Origin: Gyromitra esculenta
Lineage: Eukaryota > Ascomycota > Pezizomycetes > Pezizales > Discinaceae
Direction of reading: 5' to 3'
NCBI GenBank assembly: GCA_038503075.1
Contig: JBCAML010000008.1
Coordinates: forward strand, 682,001 to 746,000
Length of the DNA: 64,000 nt
Below, piece after piece: positions 50,501-62,100 of this stretch. Position 1 is the first letter of the stretch, and each line of letters begins with the position of its first letter. A model generated the notes under the pieces. The model ran no database searches. It was given only the letters and a program-made list of their open reading frames with translations, and was not told the origin of the DNA. Made by a program: the position numbers and the translations under genes.

Positions 50501-53500
50501 GGATTGAAGGTCTGGATAACGAATTAGTGACGTTGATACATGATAGGAGATCCGCTGGGGATTTGTGATCAGTTAATTTTGCATGATATCGCGGTACATG
50601 ACGTAGCGACATTGCTACGTGCCCCACGGCCACGAGAATAATCCATCTACAAAGGAGACTCTCTCCGAAGATACCGCGCATCATCATCTTACTGCCGTTT
50701 CAGCCGATGTCTGGGAGGAATTGAAGCTCCACAGCACAGATACACGCTGCTAACGGGCTGCTAAGGTAGTGTTGAGTGGTTGAGCAAAGAGAAGGACGTG
50801 GCATTCCGTGGAGGGAGAGCGGAACGACGTTCTCCACATTCACGGATGACAGACGACCCAGCCAATGAATACCACAACCCCCATGTGCACGGGCCTTGGT
50901 GCTTATGATCGAGATCGCTTCCACGAGCAGATCTTTCTAGTGGTTACAAAACCAGTTAGTCTTACGTTTTTAATGAGGGTCACGAGCGTTCATTTGGCCG
51001 TGAGATGCAACGACACTCCTCGGGGTCGCCGTAATGAGTCTCCAAGACGAATTGAACAGCAAAAACGGATAACCAGTCGCAAAGCATCGTGCGTCGTGAG
51101 GGTGTGCCATGCAGGATGCTTATTGTCTGAAGGAAATCGAGTTGTTGGATGGTCCGAGCCCGGATAGTTTCATCAGAAGTTTCAAGAGCTTGACAGATGC
51201 CTGAGCATCGAAGAAAGATCTCGAAGGACGGTTGGTCTGTTCTAGGTGACCCTCCACCAAGGTCCTGGGGCTGTCTGGAACTGCCTAACGCGTGAGATAC
51301 CTGACCGAAATTGTTAGGTCATTAAGAACTGCCAATTTCAACTGCAGAGCCTGAGGCAATCGGCATGGTGCACTAACAACATGCCATTGACCCGTTTTCA
51401 AGCCAGATAGTTCTCTCGAGAAAAAAATATCCAAAATGGCTCATATGTCGAGCTTTGACCATCGTTCGTGTGTTTCATCGAAAATTACTATTTTTGTATT
51501 TAAAATTCAAACCCGGTAATCCCATCGAAAACGGGAACTGTACAGGTCTCTCTAACTGTATTCTCGCGGCGTTTTCGAACTAGCCTAGGCCTACATGGAG
51601 GTGCAGACCAGCAGTGTAGAGCAGGTACCTAAATCTAACCAACCAAGTAGCAGTGAAAACCTTAGTCACTCAGATCTAGGTCGAGATTATCAAGGTCGAG
51701 AGCCTTGGACCTCTTCTAAGCCTCGGAACTGGGTATGCAAGTCAGATACACTTTATCTCGACTGGGATTCACTACTTAGTTGGTTACAGTCTGCCTCTCG
51801 CTACTTCTCAATGGTCTGCATCTCCATGCGGACCCAGCCAGTTCGGAAACGTCGCGAGAATACGAATAAAGAATATATAGGACTTCGTATGACAAATGGC
51901 CATGGGATCTAGATAGCCGCAATATGCCCAAAGCGTTTGGCATAAATGAAATTGCTGTAACACAGTAAACCGTGATAGTGGATCTAGGCTAAAGTCCACT
52001 TATCAAGAGATGAAGGTTCACTCGAATAATCACTTTATTGTCACAAAATATCACTCGAATTTTTTGTCAGCCATGTACCCATTGATGTTCCGCATTCGTA
52101 CCCTTTTCCTTATTCTTGAACCCATCAATTAGCCTAATTGCCAAATCCCTAAGATATTCCTTGAGCCCCTCGAGAACCCCATGGGGCCATACACTACACA
52201 AAAACAGTAAAACACACGCATTACGCGCAATTCGCAAGTGAAAATAACCATGTACCTTCCCCGAGAAAGCTCTAATCTGCAAGTTCGAATCCATATTCCA
52301 GTATAATAATGTAGAATTGCTATTATTCTTCCGCTGCCCCGAACGTTAACGTCGGGTATTATATTACAGCTGTGCAGGCTCACTACCTGTTGCGTCGAAA
52401 ACCCCATCGGCTCAAGTCAAGATTATCCGCCTCCTCTCTTCCCCCCCGCGAGTACGTCTCTTTAGTGTGCTAAGATCCTCGCTCACCATCGTGCCTATCG
52501 TGATAAGTAGAGGGAGAGGATGAAAGAAAGTACTCTTCGCCAAGTGAATAAGGCAAATATGCCTTGCAGTACTTCAATTGGATGGTTCAATTTGAGTTAC
52601 GATGGGTTTAATTTCCGGAAATGTTCCGAATCGAAGCAGCATACATGCACATGTACCTCTGCTGTCCACTCCGCAGGAAGGGGGGTGCTGATGGATGTGT
52701 GAACGCGTGGCACAAAAACTGTTGCCTTGCAGTAATATATCGGGCGGGTATTTTTGTTCCCTATGGGCGTATAGATGAATAATAAGAGCCCCAAATAATA
52801 GCAATACATGTACTTACGCATACGTATACCCCGCTGCCCCTTGCTGGAGTGAGACGAAACCGCATTAATAGGTTGCTGTCTAAATAGGTTGAATCTTGAA
52901 ACGGTTAAAAGGGTATCGCTCGATCTTGCGTTTTGAAACGTTAGGAATATTGATCCATTTTTATCGAGACTAGGAAAAAAAAAAACAACTCCCTAGCCAA
53001 TTGTTTTTTTTCGCGTCGTCGACGACAGCTCGTGCGTTTTTGTCAGTGAATATTTCAATTGTTACGATTTACCGACATGTCTTTGCGTGATCCTCAGCAA
53101 CTACTCTAAGTCCTCCCATTTACATTCCCACCAGCATGCGCCGGTAGTTCTTTTTTTTGCTACTTCTCAGCTCCGTTGGCATACAGACAAGTGACAGACT
53201 AGACGTGAAAAGCAAGCTTGAGGTCAGTACTAAAATAACCTAACATGCACAGTTCTTTTCTAGATCCCCATATATGCTAAGGAGACAATCTGCATGCAGG
53301 TAGTAACCAATTTGACGTATCTCGCCTCGCTTAATACAAGCTTCTATTTCTTTCCTAGCGTCTTCGCATTTGCATAATCTGGAGATGTCACAGTTGCAAA
53401 CCAATATAATTTCGGATCAGTCAGAGAGGTTCCAGGCCACTCGCACGGGGAAGATGGCTGACTTGACTTCTGCATAGAAGCATGAGCGTGCTTCTCCTAC

Positions 53501-55689
53501 TTGCTCGGCTCGAGTACGCGAAAGGTCCGGACAGAGAAGATGCAGGAGTGGCCCTTCTTCAACGGCAGCGGTGTAATTTTCGGCCCTTACCGGGGATGGA
53601 TCACAAGAGGAGGTATGAGCAAGTCACAGGAAGTTTTATGGCAATTGCACGCTGGAAATTGTTGAAATCTACTCAAACGCCACAATTTCAATTTGCTTGG
53701 TAGGTATACCTTGTCGATACATCCATGCCCCTCTGCACCCGAACCATGGTCACCATAACGTAGTATGGAATAGATGGCAAACGCAGTTAGAGTATATATA
53801 AAATACCCGTTGTCACAGCGCGATAAGGTAATATCTGCTCGTGTCCGGAAAGCTTACCGACCCAATTTATGGTTTACGTATAGTGAATGCCAACAAAAAA
53901 AAATCAAAATCAAAATCGAATAGCTACCATGTTATATCATGCATTCCATAGTATCTACCAACGGTTTAGAATCTCTCCGTTAGAGCGATATATATGCGTT
54001 TCCCAGGTTCTGCCTGGTTGCCCCAATCAAATAATATTATCCAGTTCCCAACACTAATTTAATCTATAGCTAAGAAAAGAAGTTTATTCAGCTCTTGTGG
54101 CTCCCCTGAGATAGAGTTCGAGCCTCCGTAGCTTTTCGCTTTTTTTCCGGGTGATTTCGTGCTGCACTCAGGTTGGGATTGACTGTCCCAGAACAGGCCT
54201 GAGATAGGAGATAGAAAAGTGGTCGTGACGGGAGGAGAAAGCAGTCGCTAAGGGAGTAATAGCTAAGGTAATTGCGGGAGTAAGGGACAGTGACATAGTT
54301 GAGCTAGCCGTATCACAATTTGTAGACCGTCCTTATTATCGTTTCTTGTATTCACTTGTATTCACTGCTTCGAGAGCAGCTATTGAACTCGCTTTTAAAC
54401 CTTAGTGCGAGGCAGTTCTACACAACCCGCCTTCGGTACCTAAGCAAACACTACGAAACCTACTAGAAACCAAAAAGTGTTTAGTTGGTGGAATAGCCAC
54501 TGACGGATAGTTTATACTGGAAGCATAGCTATAGGGAAACGGGAGGCCACAGTATATATTCTACCCGTGCCAAACCAATCGATATAGCTTAACAAAATTC
54601 GGAGTGCTAAGCTATCTTAAGCGTAGTTCTTACTTTCGGATCCGGAGGATACTTAGTGGTAATATACTCCATCATATTTCGCTGTCTCTAAGCAAATAAT
54701 TGCAGTCAATTGCTCTAACACTTTTACCTAGACACCCTCATCATCACCAGCAAGCACTCATCAAATATCTAGCTCTTAGAGCGGCTGTAGCGCTCGCACC
54801 TGAATTGTCGAGCCCCTCTCCAAAAGAGCTAACCCGTAGATCATCACCGTAATTTGAAGCATGATGTTTTAATCCTGCATCTCACCGCCACTGGCAACGA
54901 CAATACCATGGGGTGAAACCATCTAAGCTCCTCCAGATTCATATTCTATGATACTAGGGCCGTATAAGTACAGAAACTAAGAACAAAGCATAAGGTAAAA
55001 AATAGAATGGTAAGACGTGTGCCAAAACCCTGGAATTTATATCGTAACTCTAGGGTTTGCTAGAATGGATTGAGGGGGGCGGGGCGGTGGTAGGACGTAT
55101 TTGGATTGTTAATAGGTCAGTAGTACTGTGTTCTGGCGTCTGTTTTGTATGAATAAATCTGGATTGGGGTATGTGCTTCGGTGGGTAGTGCCCAGTCGAA
55201 AGGTATATATAATAGTGCAGCGGTATTTCAAGTTTGTGGGAGTGGAATAGGGACGGTGTGTAAGTGGGGGGGGTGGGAGTGGGAGAAGAGGAGAAATGGT
55301 AGATTCGTTCCAAGAGTGCAGAGACAAATTTTGCACAGTAAACTCTCTAATATTACAGCTACGATGGGTGGAGAGTAGAGCGAGACTTGCCAAGACCGAG
55401 TGATTTTGGATGGGGTAAAATACTACCACTGCCGTTTATTACCAGCACTACTATTTATTACCATTGCTGCTATCTGCACATTCAAACCCTTAGCTATAAG
55501 ATGGACCTACAGCTGCATTATAGTGAGGGGTGGGGTGGAGGTCTTACAACTAGAGGAAAACTCTCAATACAGTCCCCGAAATGATTGAGATGTCACAATT
55601 ACTCTATTCTTTCTGTCTACAATAACTTCTCAGACATCTCTAGACGCTAGTGATGGGCTCTATCCTCAACAATAAAGTTGACAGTTCTG
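47564..55689. other. 8.1 kb gene desert upstream of the facB-like gene
   Basis: The first several hundred bases should be the promoter of the facB-like gene. Beyond about 48300 I see only short ORFs without domains. At 50228-50313 an imperfect hairpin pairs TAGTCCGCGAG with CTCGCGGA-related sequence. Around 54730-54850 one frame reads without stops and resembles decayed coding or transposon sequence, but it is too short to identify. Several TACATGTA motifs occur (52640, 52803). This interval looks like old, AT-rich, decayed DNA. Confidence 0.5.
47846..47869. promoter_or_regulatory. possible CreA-type sites upstream of the facB-like gene
   Basis: CTGGGG (47846-47851) and GTGGGG (47864-47869) both match the carbon-repression consensus SYGGRG, 13 bp apart and about 285-305 bp upstream of the ATG at 47563. 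A third match, GCGGGG, lies near 48237. Close pairs are the arrangement usually needed for CreA action, and FacB/Cat8 genes are known carbon-catabolite targets. The consensus is short, so chance matches are common. Confidence 0.35.
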
Positions 55690-57285
55690 TCAACTCAGAT
55701 CCTCTTCATCAACTACCTCTGCCATACTTCCCCCTTCTCCATCATTCTCCTCTGCCATCATCTTCAAATAATCCTTAACAGCCTCTGTCTCCAGTAGCGC
55801 CTCCTTCTGGCCCTCCAGTGTCACTACGGCCTTCTCCAACAGCCCCTTCTCCAGCCCCCTCAAACTCTCCACCAGCAGCCTAACCTCCTCACTAGCCCCC
55901 TCCTCGGGCAGTACTCCCTTCTCCGCCTCCCTCAGCTGCACCTCCACCCTCTCCTGCACGATCGCCGCAGCCCTCAACTGCACAACCTCCCACATGGCCC
56001 AACGCTCCAGCCTCTCTTCCAATTTCTCCACCTCGACCTCCTCCCCATCCCACACCGCCACCACCCTCCGCCCTCCGTCCGTGGTCTGCAGAACCCGGAA
56101 GCCTAGCCCATCCTCCTCATTCACACACATCAGCCACACGAAACCCCCAGTCCATATAACCTCCGGGCCCAGCTCCACAACACGCAGCATAGGCACAGAG
56201 CGCACCACGGCCTCCTTCGCCGCCGCCAGCGGATCGTCGGGCGGACAGTGCAGATCCAGCGCTAGCCAGAACGCCATGCTGTCCTCTGGCAGGAACCCAT
56301 ACGAAAACACCAGTTCCGCCGCCGACTTTTCGTTCCCGTAACTACCACCGCCGCCGCCGTCGTCATTATTAGCACATTCCCCACAAAAGCATGAGGAGAG
56401 GATGAAGGGGGAAGGGGGAAGGACATACTTGATAGTAACCTCCTCACCATCCACCAGCCTCCCGTCCTCCCGCGGAAGCAACACCACGTCCCCTCCCGCA
56501 TCAACACTATAATAAGCGTTCGGCACCGCCGCATGGTTCGCGAAATCGACCAGCGGCGCCATGCCCACGCCCCAGCGCGGGAACTGCAGCGCGCGCGACC
56601 GGAAGATGGAGTCGAGGCGCACCCAGTCTTCGAACGCGAGATCCTGCGCGTCCCACCAGGCGCTGGCGCACCACGGGATGTGCGCGGTTGCGGTCTGCAG
56701 ACGCAGGTATTCCTGGCGCAGGGCGTGCAGCTTCGCGGTCGTGGCGGAATCGAGACTGGTTCCGCGGAGGAGGAGACGCTCGGAGACGCTCCAGGTGCTT
56801 GGGATTGAGACGGTGGCGGGGAGGAAACGGATATATCTGTTTATGCACATATATATATATATATTAGACGGATGAATAGATAGATATACAGAACAAATTG
56901 CAATTGCTAGTAGGAGCTTTTCCAAGGGAAGGGAACCGTACTCGCTCCAGCTTCCATGCTGGCCGTGGGAAAGCGATGCCGTGCTGAGCTGCAGAAGCAG
57001 GAATATCATAATCGCGCCCCGCGGGGTCCTGGAAAAGTCGCCCATGGCGTGCAGCACGTCTGCCAGACGGACATCGGACTTGGAATGTTCGTCGACAGAG
57101 GCGGCGCAGACCACCAGGTCCTGGTCAATGGTGAGGAGGGGCTTCGACGGGTCGTAGGCGCGCTGGACATGGCGGAGGCCTGTCCCCGCGCCGGGAATCG
57201 GCGCGACTTCGAGCCCGTTCAGGTGGATGTTGTTGAGGCGGGCAAATGCGGGCAGATCGGCGGCGGGCAGAGGGGAGGGCCGCAT
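55690..57285 (-). CDS. SET-domain protein, Rubisco-LSMT/SETD3-SETD6-like lysine methyltransferase
   Basis: Probable S-adenosylmethionine-dependent protein lysine methyltransferase; substrate unknown. Proposed exons on the minus strand: 57285-56942, 56836-56429 and 56341-55690, 467 aa. Both introns (105 and 87 bp; donors GTACGG and GTATGT, acceptors ACAG and GTAG) are multiples of three with no stop, so the unspliced frame also reads through as 531 codons. They are called introns because removal joins conserved SET sequence: VTIK joined to NYGNEKSAAELVFSYGF, and SWSE joined to YIRFLP. Motifs: an N-terminal SET-N (GLEVAPIPGAGTGL), WWDAQDLAFEDWVRLDSIF insert region, APLVDFANHAAVPNAYY (the NH-containing cofactor and active-site block), GEEVTIKY, then the FSYGFLPED tyrosine. 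The C-terminal 200 residues are Glu-rich and helical, as in the Rubisco substrate-binding domain. The gene diverges from the aldo-keto reductase at 58093. Confidence 0.82.
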   Translation of the reverse strand: MRPSPLPAADLPAFARLNNIHLNGLEVAPIPGAGTGLRHVQRAYDPSKPLLTIDQDLVVCAASVDEHSKSDVRLADVLHAMGDFSRTPRGAIMIFLLLQLSTASLSHGQHGSWSEYGSLPLEKLLLAIAICSVYLSIHPSNIYIYMCINRYIRFLPATVSIPSTWSVSERLLLRGTSLDSATTAKLHALRQEYLRLQTATAHIPWCASAWWDAQDLAFEDWVRLDSIFRSRALQFPRWGVGMAPLVDFANHAAVPNAYYSVDAGGDVVLLPREDGRLVDGEEVTIKYVLPPSPFILSSCFCGECANNDDGGGGGSYGNEKSAAELVFSYGFLPEDSMAFWLALDLHCPPDDPLAAAKEAVVRSVPMLRVVELGPEVIWTGGFVWLMCVNEEDGLGFRVLQTTDGGRRVVAVWDGEEVEVEKLEERLERWAMWEVVQLRAAAIVQERVEVQLREAEKGVLPEEGASEEVRLLVESLRGLEKGLLEKAVVTLEGQKEALLETEAVKDYLKMMAEENDGEGGSMAEVVDEEDLS

Positions 57286-58092
57286 ATTGGGGAGTTTCAG
57301 TGTATTGCGGGGGGGCGATTGCGGGGGGATTCAGATTGGAGCATCTCTGTGGGGGATTCGAGACTGGACGAATGGAGTGCGGCTCTGCGGGGGGCTCCGA
57401 TGGGACGCATGAGATGGGCAGAGGGAATAGGCGGGATAGCTGAAGGAGAGAATGTGTGATATGGCGCAGAGAGCGGAGAGGATGGAGAGAATTGCGGGAA
57501 ACCTGGCATCGCGATCACTGGCCTCAGTGATCCTTTTTGCACGTCTCTCTGCTGGGACAGCCCTGGCCAGGACTGGCTGGCAATTGACTGAATGCTCCAG
57601 CCAGCTCTCCTCTGCTCCAATTAAATGCCCAATTCATGCAGCACAGGATGGATGTCCCATGCAGTCCCCGAAGCCTCGCTGCTCCTCTCCTCTGCAATTG
57701 CAGTCAATTGTGCGCCTCCGATGCCCGCTGTGCCAGTCCGCGCCCATATGCAGGCTGACCGGCCACAGAAGCAGACAGACACAGGCAGGACTGGTAGACA
57801 GATAGGCCTGAATAGACAGATAGGCCTGAATAAACAGATACACACGAATAAACAAATAGACGCAGACGCAGAATCATGGCGTCATGATATAATTGCTTTT
57901 GCGTGCGTCGGCAGTTCTCCTCGGCGACGGGGCTGCGGCATCCTCTGCGCTCCTCCCAGTCTCCAGGCCCGCAGCATTGCACCGTACAGTACCGCATCGC
58001 ATCGCATCGCATCGCATCGCACCGCCGCACCGCACATCATCGCACTCCTCGTCTGCGGCGCCCACCATCACACCGGCTTTTCCGCACCCACA
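57286..58092. promoter_or_regulatory. divergent promoter region, SET gene and ara2-like gene
   Basis: This 807 bp interval separates two divergently transcribed GC-rich genes and must contain both promoters. It carries repeated GATAGGCCTGAATA units at about 57800-57832 and a GCATC pentanucleotide run at 57993-58020, about 75 bp before the ara2-like ATG. An ORF is open upstream of that ATG (from 57625) but has low-complexity composition and no conservation that I recognise. Confidence 0.5.
57993..58020. repeat. (GCATC)n pentanucleotide repeat
   Basis: Between five and six tandem GCATC units directly upstream of the ara2-like start, probably in its leader. Confidence 0.88.
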
Positions 58093-59172
58093 ATGCCGCC
58101 GCCCCGCCCCCCGCTCTCGTCCGTGCTGCCCCCGCTGGTCCTCGGCACCGCAACCTTCAACAACCAGTACAACACCGCCGCGCACCTCCTGCCCACAACC
58201 GCGATAATCCACCGCGCCCTCGCCGCCGACATCTCCGCATTCGACACGTCCCCCTACTACGGCCCGGCCGAAACGCTGCTCGGCGCCGCCCTGCTCTCCA
58301 GCGGCCGTCCCCGCAGCTCCTACCACATCCTCACCAAGGTCGGCAGGCTCTCCGCCGCCGAGTTCGACTACTCCCCGTCCTGGATCCGCGCCAGCGTCGC
58401 CCGCTCGCTCGCCAGACTGCACACCACCTACCTCGACGTGGTGTACTGCCACGACGTCGAGTTCGTCTCCGCAGAGCAGGTCCTACGCGCGGTCGCTGCG
58501 CTGCGGGAGCTGCGCGACGAGGGCGTCGTGCGGTATGTGGGCATCTCAGGGTACCCGCTCGACGTGCTGGTGGCGCTGGCCATGCGCGTGCGCGCCGAGA
58601 CGGGCGAGCCGCTGGACGCGGTGATGGCGTATGCGCATTACTCGCTGCAGAACACGGCGCTGGCGGCCCCGGGCGGCGCGCTGGCGAGGTTGGTCCGTGA
58701 GGCGGGCGTCGGCGTGGTGCTGAGCGGGTCGCCGCTGGGGATGGGGCTGCTGAGGAGCCAGGGCGTGCCCGTTGGCGCCATGGGCGACTTCCACCCTGCG
58801 CCACAGGGGCTGAGGAGGGTGTGTATGGCCGCGAGCAGGGTCGCGGAGGAGGAGGGCGGGGAGAGGCTGGAGAGGGTCGCGCTGGCGTTTGCGCTGGAGG
58901 GGTGGTCGAGGGACGGGGCCGAGGGGGGGACTGAGGTCGGTGCTGGAGGTGAGGGCAGGAAGGTTGGGGTCAGCGTGGCTGGGGTGAGCTATCTGCATGA
59001 GCTGGAGGAGCTGCTGGAGGTCTGGGGCGAGGTGGTGAGAGGCGTGGAGAAGAGGGCGCTGTGGGAGAGAGTGCAGGCTGTGTTTGAGACGGGGGTGGAG
59101 GGGGACGAGAGGTGGAGGGACTACTCGTGGGAGAGCCCGGGCGAGGACTTCAAGAGGGAGAGCAAGCTGTAG
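58093..59172 (+). CDS. ara2: aldo-keto reductase, NAD-dependent D-arabinose dehydrogenase (Ara2) type
   Basis: Probably oxidises D-arabinose (or L-galactose) to the lactone in D-erythroascorbate synthesis, using NAD+. Intronless, 359 aa from the ATG at 58093; Ara2 of yeast is about 335 aa. The AKR catalytic tetrad is visible: D51 and Y56 in DTSPYYG, K82 in ILTKVG, H120 in YCHDVE. Further family segments are LPPLVLGTATFNNQY at the N-terminus, RYVGISGYPLDVL, AYAHYSLQN and the cofactor-loop SGSPLGMGLL; the C-terminus WRDYSWESPGED is typical of this Ara2/L-galactose dehydrogenase branch. The start is chosen because conserved sequence begins 15 residues later, whereas the in-frame extension to 57625 is unlike any AKR. 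Third codon positions are overwhelmingly G or C, much more than in gcs1 or the facB-like gene; the divergent SET gene shares this bias. Confidence 0.88.
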   Translation: MPPPRPPLSSVLPPLVLGTATFNNQYNTAAHLLPTTAIIHRALAADISAFDTSPYYGPAETLLGAALLSSGRPRSSYHILTKVGRLSAAEFDYSPSWIRASVARSLARLHTTYLDVVYCHDVEFVSAEQVLRAVAALRELRDEGVVRYVGISGYPLDVLVALAMRVRAETGEPLDAVMAYAHYSLQNTALAAPGGALARLVREAGVGVVLSGSPLGMGLLRSQGVPVGAMGDFHPAPQGLRRVCMAASRVAEEEGGERLERVALAFALEGWSRDGAEGGTEVGAGGEGRKVGVSVAGVSYLHELEELLEVWGEVVRGVEKRALWERVQAVFETGVEGDERWRDYSWESPGEDFKRESKL

Positions 59173-62100
59173 CTAGACGTCTGAATGTCTGAATATCTGA
59201 ATATCTGAATATCTGGAATTGAGCATCGCCGCCGTGCTTCTTCATCTGGAATCACTCGGCCTTGGCGTCCAAGCAATTGGGAGGCCCACTCGCCTGGATA
59301 GATGTCTGTAGACTGTTAATTCATGGCTTTGAAGATGCTGCGTTCTAGTGGACTCTCGTCTCAAACTCCCACTGAGAGCATTCAGGGAATTCTGTCGCAG
59401 GGAGCATTTTGCCCGTCTCTCTACATATGTGGTTCATGGCATCAGCCTGCACGCAGTTCTCTCTACTAGAAATATCCCTTCCAAGCCAGGCAGCAAGCCG
59501 TAGAATTCCAGTAAAAAAACAGAGTTTATATGTGGACACGCCCATGTACATGTACATCCTCCATGTAGCCAGCCACATCCAAACCCTCCACTGTGCTCCA
59601 CGACACTCAACACCACTGAGAACATGCGAGTGATGGCCTATGATATCTATGATACCTATGCCACCTGTGATACCTGTGATACCAGACTGCCGTTAAGACG
59701 AATTATCTCCAGTCCCGCTTCAGCCCTCCAAACACGTCCAGGAACAGTCTCGGAAGCAACCACCAAAACCACAGACCATGCTTTGGCCTCTATGCAACTC
59801 CACAGCCTCGTCCACTCATCCACCCAGTAAACACCCTCCACCCATATCCACAACCCGCTCAAACGCCCTCTCCCGACACTTCCCAGCGCATGCGCCAGCC
59901 AGCCAGCCAGATCGCCAAAACCGTTACCCAGACGCTCGACACACACGGAGATGACGAACCGTGCTGCGGCATGTTGCGTTTAGGGTCGGTGCGGAGAGGA
60001 TGTTGCATGCGAGCAATTGGGGGGGGGGTCTAGGCCTCGACGTGCGGTATTAATACATGTATTTCGATATAAAAACTGACCCTCTGGGATATTACCGTTG
60101 AGACGAGACACGACAAGGCTACTACACACTGTGTTGACGATCGCGCGATTGGGAGGGGGGTTATAGTTATCGATATCTTATACCATCACAGACAGCGCTT
60201 CAAGTCTCGCCACCACCAGCACCACCACCACCACCACTCAGTCAATTGGATATCTGCATTGCTTGCTTGCTGCTCAAATGAAATACCGGACGGCTCGCCA
60301 GAACGGATGTTGGTTTGGTGCTGGTGCCCTCGCTACCAATATCCGCTCCATTCCATCAAAGCAGGTAATGTAATGTAATCCTCCTCGTGAAACCTGTCAC
60401 TGCTTATCTCGGCCTCGGCCTCTCCCTCCCCTTCTCCCCCGCGGGGACCCTTCTCTGAGGACTAACCACGCGATTCCCAGTTTCACACCCCCCCTTCTCT
60501 GCTATAGCAGCGCAGCCGATGTAAATGTGGATCAAGATGAATTTCTAACCAGCCAGCCTTGCTGCGCTCAAGCCTATTCCCCAGCCCTGAAAAGGCCATG
60601 GCTACAGCACCCGTTACTCCAGCCCAGCGATGATCCCAATAACAACACCAGCAGCAGCAGCAACACTTTCTATCCACACCAACGGAATCCCTAAATCTCC
60701 CGATCTCCATACCCGAGAAAGTACCTATCGGATTTCCGCCGATCAAAGAAATTATGTCCCCAAATCGGAATCTGAGGTTCAATTTCAGCGGTAGGTGAAA
60801 CCCGGAGGTAGGGCGAGGGCTCGGATGCTCCCGTCTTGGCGCTCTTTCTCTCGCTCTGTGGGAATTCATGGGAAATCACTCGATGTCTCATTCGTTGGGG
60901 TGTAGTTATTACCGTAATATAAATCTAGAATCCACTCGAGCTCCCCCTTCAAGAAATCCTTTCTCACAAGGGGGGGAAGGGGACTTTACCTCATCCGAAA
61001 TAAGGCTTACTTGTAACAAGGGGGATTCATCACAGTTCATTCCGGGAGAGATTCCCTCCCTCCGTACCAGGGTTAGGGCTGGTCTCGGCATTATTAAAAA
61101 AATGAGAATAACATTTGCTTGTGGTGGTGTTTAGACCCTCCGAAGCCGGGACTCGAGATCGGGAGCTGTGGCCTTTGGAAAGACCCGAGTCCCATGTGTA
61201 TTGCATTGTATTGTATTGCATTGTTCGGCAGGCACGTGCAGAACATGTGATTATGCCGAGTTCAAACAACGAAACGTCGAAAATCAGACAAATCTAACCC
61301 TGGAAATGACTAGAACCAGACAGAGCCTGTCTGTAATCCGCGGTAGAGTGGAAATACCTCCATCGCTGTGATTTAGCTTTTTTTTATTTTTTACGGACGT
61401 TACCTAAAAAAAAACAAGGAAAGGGTTTTGCGCTCATGATTAGAATCGTTTGGGTTCTGCAGGTTTTCCAAACTCCCCTTTAATCTTGTGGTATGTCTAA
61501 GCCACGACTACCACCCCATTTGCCCTTGTGTTGGTGGTGGTGGTGGCGATGGCTTTTTCAAGAGTCACGAAATGTCACTCGGATTTGTGTTTAGCTAATT
61601 CGTTTGTTCTAGAACCTCGCTGGATCTCTTGCCTATATCAGGCTAATTTGGCTTACTCTACGATAGATTAACTTCTAATCCAAAAGGTGTGTGTGTGTGT
61701 GTGTGTGTGTGTGTTAAGATTCGATTTCAAGAGCCTGGTGGTTACGGTTGATCCACGGTAATGGATGGGGCGGACGGATGTGCCGGAACTCTCTGACTCT
61801 CTGCCTTACTGTGGTCCTTTTTCTGTTATTCGGCCCGGTAGGTTTTTTCCTATACGAGTGGAAATGGATAGATACTTTGTACGGTAGATTAAATTTGAGG
61901 GACTTTGGGGGGGGGAGAGTACCCTAATTCGAGTATGTGGATTGGGGGGATTTACAGATACATGTACTCATGTAGAGTATGACTGCTATATGGGATCATC
62001 GCTGAGTAATCGAACGGTAAGGTATGTAAATCTATTGGTGACTAAACTATGCTTCTTGCCCTTGCTGATCTCAAGCCGTGAACAATTTGGCATTTCTTGA

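Noticed and set aside
57625..58092. 156-codon in-frame N-terminal extension of the ara2-like protein
   Set aside because: The AKR fold begins soon after the ATG at 58093. The extension contains the GATAGGCCTGAATA and GCATC repeats and has no resemblance to AKR proteins.
57874..58998. Long ORFs (104-265 codons) in other frames and antisense over the ara2-like gene
   Set aside because: The very GC-rich coding sequence lacks stops in all frames. These shadows are Arg/Ala/Pro-rich with no motif, whereas the sense frame has the full AKR tetrad.
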